Of a DNA stretch of 10,448 bases, positions 6,595 to 10,448 are shown piece by piece. The position numbers and the translations under genes were made by a program. The first letter of the stretch is position 1. Every line of letters begins with the position of its first letter. Below the pieces are notes generated by a model, which was not told the origin of the DNA, made no database searches, and saw only the letters and a list, made by a program, of their open reading frames with translations. The stretch lies in NCBI GenBank assembly GCA_020628975.1, contig JAHDEF010000046.1, forward strand, positions 1-10,448, read 5' to 3'. The stretch comes from Aquimarina sp. GTDB taxonomy: Bacteria > Bacteroidota > Bacteroidia > Flavobacteriales > Flavobacteriaceae.

Positions 6595-8874
6595 CATTAA
6601 ATCAAAACGGTCTAATTCCATTACTTTTTTCCAAACTTTGGCAAATTCTATAGCGAACTGTTCTTTATAATCATCACTAGCATAAACTTCGGCAAGTGCT
6701 CGTAATTCAGAATTAGATCCGAAAATAAGATCGGCACGAGTGGCAGTCCATTTTGTTTCACCTGATTTTCGATCTTTTCCTTCGAAAATTTCTTTGCTAT
6801 CGTCAATAGCTTCCCATTTGTAATTCATACTCAGTAAGTTTACAAAGAAATCATTCGTTAAGGCTTCTGGTTTAGTAGTGAAAACACCATGCTTACTTCC
6901 ATCATAATTAGTATTCAGAACTCTCATTCCCCCTAGTAAAACGGTCATTTCTGGTGGCGTCAAGCCTAATAATTGCGCCTTGTCAACCATTAACTCTTCC
7001 GTAGAAACGGTATAATTTCCCTTTTTGTAGTTTCTAAATGCGTCGGCATAAGGTTCTAAGATTTTCATTGAGGTTACAGCGGTTTGTTCTTGACTAGCGT
7101 CGGTTCGCCCTGGGGTGAAATCGATATTTAGGTCAACCCCAGCTTTTTTTGCAGCTTTTTCTACACCAACGTTACCAGCTAATACAATTAAATCGGCCAT
7201 GGCAACTTTCTTATTTCCCTTACGGTTAAATTTTTGCTGTACAGCTTTTAGTTGATTTAAATTATTTTTTAGTTCGGTAGGGTTATTGGCTTCCCAATTG
7301 ATTTGTGGTTCTAACCTAATTCTTGCACCATTAGCACCTCCTTTACGATCTGATTGGCGGAAGGTAGATGCCGATGCCCAAGCTGTTTTCACTAAATCAC
7401 TAATAGATAAATTAGAATTTGCGATTTCGCTTTTTAAATTTTTTATATCAGAAGCATTGATTTTCGCATAGTCTACTTTTGGTAAGGGGTCTTGCCAAGC
7501 AAAATCCTCTTTTGGGATTTCTGGACCTAAGTAAGTACTTTTGGGTCCCATATCTCTATGTGTTAATTTGAACCATGCTTTTGCAAAAGCTTTCTCAAAT
7601 TCCGCTGGGTTTTCATAAAATCTTCTTGAAATTTTTTCGTAAACAGGATCATATCTTAACGATAGATCAGTTACTAGCATCGTAGGGACGTGTTTTTTGT
7701 CTTTATCGAAAGCATCAGGATAAATCTTATCAGTGTCTTTTGCTTGAAATTGATGTGCTCCAGCAGGGCTTTTAACTAATTCCCATTCTCTTTCAAATAA
7801 GCTTTTAAAGTATCCGTGACTCCATTTGTTAGGTGTTTTTGTCCAAACTACCTCAAGACCTGAAGTTATGGTATTTTCAGCATTACCTGATTTATGATCA
7901 CTTGTCCAACCGAAACCTTGTTCTTCGATACTAGCAGCTTCGGGTGCTTTGCCAACGTGTGATGCTGCGGCGGCACCATGTGATTTTCCTATGGTATGAC
8001 CACCAGCAATCAAAGCAACCGTTTCCTCATCATTCATTCCCATACGACCAAAAGTGGTTCGTATATCGTGGGCAGCTAATTTAGGGTCGGAGTTTCCGTT
8101 CGGACCCTCAGGATTTACATAAATTAGCCCCATATGTGCGGCAGCTAAAGGTTGTTCTAAATTACCTTCATCATCATAACGTTTATCGTTGGCCAACATT
8201 TCAGTTTCAGATCCCCAATATGTATTGCTATTCGGTTCCCAAACATCTACGCGTCCACCAGCAAAGCCAAGCGTTTTAAAGCCCATAGACTCGTAGGCTA
8301 CATTTCCTGCCAGTATCATAAGATCTGCCCATGAAATATGCTTTCCATATTTTTGTTTTATAGGCCATAGCAATCTTCTGGCTTTATCTAAATTAGCGTT
8401 GTCAGCCCAACTATTTAAAGGAGCAAAGCGTTGTTGCCCTTCACGTGATCCACCTCGGCCATCTCCTTCGCGATATGTACCAGCGCTGTGCCATGCCATA
8501 CGTACAAAAAAACCACCGTAATGGCCATAATCAGCAGGCCACCAATCTTGCGAATCGGTCATTAGTTTTTCTAAATCTTTTTTTAATCCGTCATAATCTA
8601 ATTGCTCGAATGCTTTTCGATAGTCAAAATTTTCACCCATAGGATCACTAAGGTTGGAATGCTGTCGAAGGACATTTAAGTTTAATTGATTTGGATACCA
8701 TTGTCGATTGGTGGGTCCATTATCGGTAACTGTTAGTCCGGCAGATTTTCCTTTACTGCTAAAGCCAAAAGGGCATCCGCCTTTAGCTTTAGTGTCGGTA
8801 ATTTCACCAACCTTAGCTTTGTTACAAGCCACTATCATAAGAGCAGATGATAGTACTACAATTAATTTTTTCAT
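6592..8874 (-). CDS. katG: Catalase-peroxidase KatG with lipoprotein signal
   Basis: A bifunctional haem enzyme that disproportionates hydrogen peroxide and also acts as a peroxidase. The 760-residue protein is complete. In the N-terminal haem domain, distal Arg125-Met-Ala-Trp128-His129 are present, as are Tyr252 and Met278, which with Trp128 form the covalent Met-Tyr-Trp adduct needed for catalase activity. The proximal triad is His293 (Gly-Gly-His-Thr-Ile-Gly), Trp323 and Asp403 (Thr-Asp-Leu-Ser-Leu), and Arg440 (His-Arg-Asp-Met-Gly-Pro) fits the catalase switch arginine. The C-terminal, haem-less structural domain runs from about 470 to Asp-Arg-Phe-Asp-Leu-Met760. Unusually, residues 1-17 form a lipoprotein signal ending Ile-Val-Ala-Cys17, before the ordinary KatG start region (Cys34-Pro-Phe-Gly). 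The enzyme should therefore be membrane-anchored outside the cytoplasm. Cys-Asn-Lys-Ala lacks an acidic export signal, which suggests a periplasmic face (inference). A second katG lies upstream in the same orientation. Two terminators follow. Confidence 0.96.
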   Translation of the reverse strand: MKKLIVVLSSALMIVACNKAKVGEITDTKAKGGCPFGFSSKGKSAGLTVTDNGPTNRQWYPNQLNLNVLRQHSNLSDPMGENFDYRKAFEQLDYDGLKKDLEKLMTDSQDWWPADYGHYGGFFVRMAWHSAGTYREGDGRGGSREGQQRFAPLNSWADNANLDKARRLLWPIKQKYGKHISWADLMILAGNVAYESMGFKTLGFAGGRVDVWEPNSNTYWGSETEMLANDKRYDDEGNLEQPLAAAHMGLIYVNPEGPNGNSDPKLAAHDIRTTFGRMGMNDEETVALIAGGHTIGKSHGAAAASHVGKAPEAASIEEQGFGWTSDHKSGNAENTITSGLEVVWTKTPNKWSHGYFKSLFEREWELVKSPAGAHQFQAKDTDKIYPDAFDKDKKHVPTMLVTDLSLRYDPVYEKISRRFYENPAEFEKAFAKAWFKLTHRDMGPKSTYLGPEIPKEDFAWQDPLPKVDYAKINASDIKNLKSEIANSNLSISDLVKTAWASASTFRQSDRKGGANGARIRLEPQINWEANNPTELKNNLNQLKAVQQKFNRKGNKKVAMADLIVLAGNVGVEKAAKKAGVDLNIDFTPGRTDASQEQTAVTSMKILEPYADAFRNYKKGNYTVSTEELMVDKAQLLGLTPPEMTVLLGGMRVLNTNYDGSKHGVFTTKPEALTNDFFVNLLSMNYKWEAIDDSKEIFEGKDRKSGETKWTATRADLIFGSNSELRALAEVYASDDYKEQFAIEFAKVWKKVMELDRFDLM

Positions 8875-8891
8875 AATTCAGAGAGTTTAGA

Positions 8892-8926
8892 ATAATTATA
8901 TCTTATTGATAATTATAAAATTATTG
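8892..8926. repeat. AT-rich 17/18-bp tandem repeat in the katG leader
   Basis: Two adjacent near-copies, 8892-8908 and 8909-8926, share ATAATTATA at the left and TTATTG at the right, differing only at the centre (TC versus AAA). Each contains the self-complementary ATAATTAT. The repeat lies 18-52 bases upstream of the katG ATG, where an operator or promoter would sit. The right half matches half of a PerR-type box (ATTATAA), but AT-rich DNA makes such matches common, so no regulator is assigned. Confidence 0.45.
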
Positions 8927-9059
8927 GATATTATTATAGGAATCTCTTTGAATTCATTGTTTGTTACAATTTTGATATAAAAATTAGTGATTGCCTTTTT
9001 TGTAATGTTGGCAGGTTAATAACGACAAATCTAAGTTTTGAGAAAAATTATTAAAGAGA

Positions 9060-9190
9060 GGCTGTCTAAAAAGTCAAGAATATTGTAGTCGTACATTAGT
9101 GAAGTCAAAATATGATTTGATTGTCAATTAATTAACAGGCTTCGACTATCGCTCAGCCCAGCCTTCGTTAATATTACTTTTTAGACAGCC
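9060..9190. mobile_element. 131-bp MITE-like element with perfect 15-bp terminal inverted repeats
   Basis: GGCTGTCTAAAAAGT (9060-9074) is repeated as its exact reverse complement at 9176-9190. The interior has no coding potential. Near the right end, ATTAACAGGCT (9131-9141) pairs with AGCCT-TC-GTTAAT (9160-9172), leaving a two-base bulge, so the element can fold as nested hairpins. Termini beginning GGCTGTCT resemble those of some insertion sequences (IS1182-like ends, from memory). No clear target-site duplication is seen in the flanks. It may be a MITE, a relic of an IS, or a genomic repeat that could also act as a transcription barrier after the upstream katG. Confidence 0.65.
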
Positions 9191-9236
9191 CTTGAAAAAA
9201 TATATCTTTAAACTATAATTGATACTTGGCTAATAA

Positions 9237-10448
9237 CTAAGCCAAATCAAAACGATCGAGTAACATTACTTTTTGCCAAGCTTTGGCAAAATCTTTGGCA
9301 AATTGTTCCTTATAGTCGTGGCTTGCATAAACTTCAGATAATGCTCTTAACTCAGAATTTGAACCGAATATAAGGTCAGCTCTTGTAGCGGTGTATTTGA
9401 CCTCTTTAGTATTTCTGTTTTCAGCGGCAAATATTTCATCAGCTTCTATAGCTTTCCACTGATAATCCATATCTAATAAATTCACAAAAAAATCATTAGT
9501 CAATACTTCGGGGGTATCTGTTAACACGCCGTGTTTGCTTTGTTTGAAGTTAGCATTTAATACCCGTAGCCCACCGACTAAAACGGTCATTTCAGGTGGT
9601 GACAACGTCAATAGCTGAGCTTTATCGACTAACAATTCTTCCGTAGAAATAGTATACGATTTGCTTTTATAATTAATAAATCCATCAGCTATAGGTTCTA
9701 AACAATTTACAGAAGCTACATCGGTAAGTTCATCTGTAGTGTCAACTCGTCCAGGAAAAAAATCAATAGCAATATCAATTCCAGCCTTAGATGCCGCTTT
9801 TTCAACAGCTGTATTTCCTGCTAAAACAATTAAATCAGCTAGAGAAATTTGAGAGGTATGTGAGGTGTTAAAATCATCTTTTAGTCGACGCAGTTTATCT
9901 AAGGTTTTTTGAAGTTTTTCAGGTTCATTAATCGTCCAATGTAATTGTGGCTCTAATTGTATCCTTGCGCCATTAGCACCACCTCTTCGGTCTGAATGTC
10001 TGTAGGTGGAAGCAGATTTCCATGCGGTAGCCACTAATTCAGAAATTTTAAAGTCAGCTTCAAGAATTTGATTTTTTAAGGTAGCAATTTCTTCTTTAGA
10101 AACTTGTTTGTAAGTTGCTTCTGGTAGAGGATCTTGCCATAAAAAAGTCTCTTCAGGAACTTCAGGTCCCCAATAAGTACTTTTAGGTCCCATATCTCGG
10201 TGAATTAATTTGAACCAAGCTTTTGCAAAAGCGTCATTGAATGCTTCAGGATTTTCGTAAAACCTTCTAGAAATCTTTTCATATACAGGGTCTTTTATTA
10301 GCGACAAGTCAGTAGTAAGCATGGTGGGTTTATGCTTTTTGTTAGCGTCAAAAGCGTCAGGATGTGTTTTATTAGCATTTGTAGCTTGCCATTGGTATGC
10401 ACCCGCTGGACTTTTTACTAACTCCCATTCGTGTTCGAAAAGACTTTT
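9237..10448 (-). CDS. katG: Catalase-peroxidase KatG, second copy, N-terminal part outside the window
   Basis: The reading frame is open to the window edge, so the gene continues beyond 10448. The visible 403 residues match residues about 357-760 of the neighbouring KatG, one residue shorter, roughly 60-65% identical by eye (not computed). It begins Lys-Ser-Leu-Phe-Glu-His-Glu-Trp-Glu-Leu. It includes the proximal Asp (Thr-Thr-Asp-Leu-Ser-Leu), His-Arg-Asp-Met-Gly-Pro with the switch arginine, and the complete C-terminal domain ending Asp-Arg-Phe-Asp-Leu-Ala at TAG 9237-9239. The haem-binding and distal residues and the N-terminus lie outside, so it cannot be said whether this copy has a signal peptide or is cytoplasmic. 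An internal ATG at 10322 is not a plausible start because family sequence continues upstream of it. Confidence 0.95.
   Translation of the reverse strand, partial: KSLFEHEWELVKSPAGAYQWQATNANKTHPDAFDANKKHKPTMLTTDLSLIKDPVYEKISRRFYENPEAFNDAFAKAWFKLIHRDMGPKSTYWGPEVPEETFLWQDPLPEATYKQVSKEEIATLKNQILEADFKISELVATAWKSASTYRHSDRRGGANGARIQLEPQLHWTINEPEKLQKTLDKLRRLKDDFNTSHTSQISLADLIVLAGNTAVEKAASKAGIDIAIDFFPGRVDTTDELTDVASVNCLEPIADGFINYKSKSYTISTEELLVDKAQLLTLSPPEMTVLVGGLRVLNANFKQSKHGVLTDTPEVLTNDFFVNLLDMDYQWKAIEADEIFAAENRNTKEVKYTATRADLIFGSNSELRALSEVYASHDYKEQFAKDFAKAWQKVMLLDRFDLA

Larger units (their letters stand above)
8875..9236. other. Intergenic region between the two katG genes
   Basis: This 362-base gap has no credible gene. 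From the upstream katG it holds about 45 bases of AT-rich trailer, the 131-bp inverted-repeat element (9060-9190), about 130 bases of AT-rich DNA (8927-9059), and then the tandem repeat and leader of the downstream katG. I find no ordinary hairpin-plus-T-run terminator for the upstream gene and no promoter box for the downstream one that I would trust. Confidence 0.65.

Noticed and set aside
8909..8923. PerR box upstream of katG
   Set aside because: One half-site matches well, but the other matches only about 4 of 7 positions. In such AT-rich DNA this is not enough to name the regulator.

Overview
The window is AT-rich, low-GC DNA that looks like a member of the Flavobacteriaceae (Bacteroidota). 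The evidence is the flavobacterial-type malate dehydrogenase and coiled-coil OmpA-family lipoprotein, Bacteroidota-style promoter boxes (TAnnTTTG, with an upstream TTTG in one case), weak or absent Shine-Dalgarno sequences, several lipoproteins, and GTTGT-rich intergenic repeats. This placement rests on recognition by eye, not on a search.

Left part (1-4257). The 3' end of a tRNA-Val(TAC) with its terminator comes first. A lipoprotein made of three cysteine-rich repeats follows on the + strand. Next is rlmN (+), whose reading frame is broken just before the C-terminal segment that carries the catalytic methyl-carrier cysteine. A two-domain FAS1 lipoprotein lies on the - strand and converges on rlmN. 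A secreted MORN/YwqK-like repeat protein (+) is divergent from the FAS1 gene.

Middle (4258-6591). Malate dehydrogenase (mdh, +) converges on an OmpA-family peptidoglycan-associated lipoprotein (-), and the two share a bidirectional terminator. The OmpA-family gene is also frameshifted, between its coiled coil and its OmpA domain. It has a good Bacteroidota-type promoter. Between it and katG lie two minus-strand terminators, an extra inverted repeat and a short tandem repeat.

Right part (6592-10448). Two catalase-peroxidase (katG) genes lie in tandem on the - strand. The downstream one is complete and encodes a predicted lipoprotein, so its enzyme should sit outside the cytoplasm. The upstream one runs off the window edge. 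Between them is a 131-bp element with perfect 15-bp terminal inverted repeats that resembles a MITE, followed by an AT-rich katG leader with a 17/18-bp tandem repeat.

Functionally this is mostly housekeeping (tRNA, rRNA/tRNA methylation, TCA cycle) plus envelope lipoproteins and peroxide defence. I see no clear novel multi-gene system. The most notable points are the lipoprotein KatG in a tandem katG pair, the small inverted-repeat element, the three-repeat lipoprotein and the two frameshifts, which could be real or could be sequence errors.
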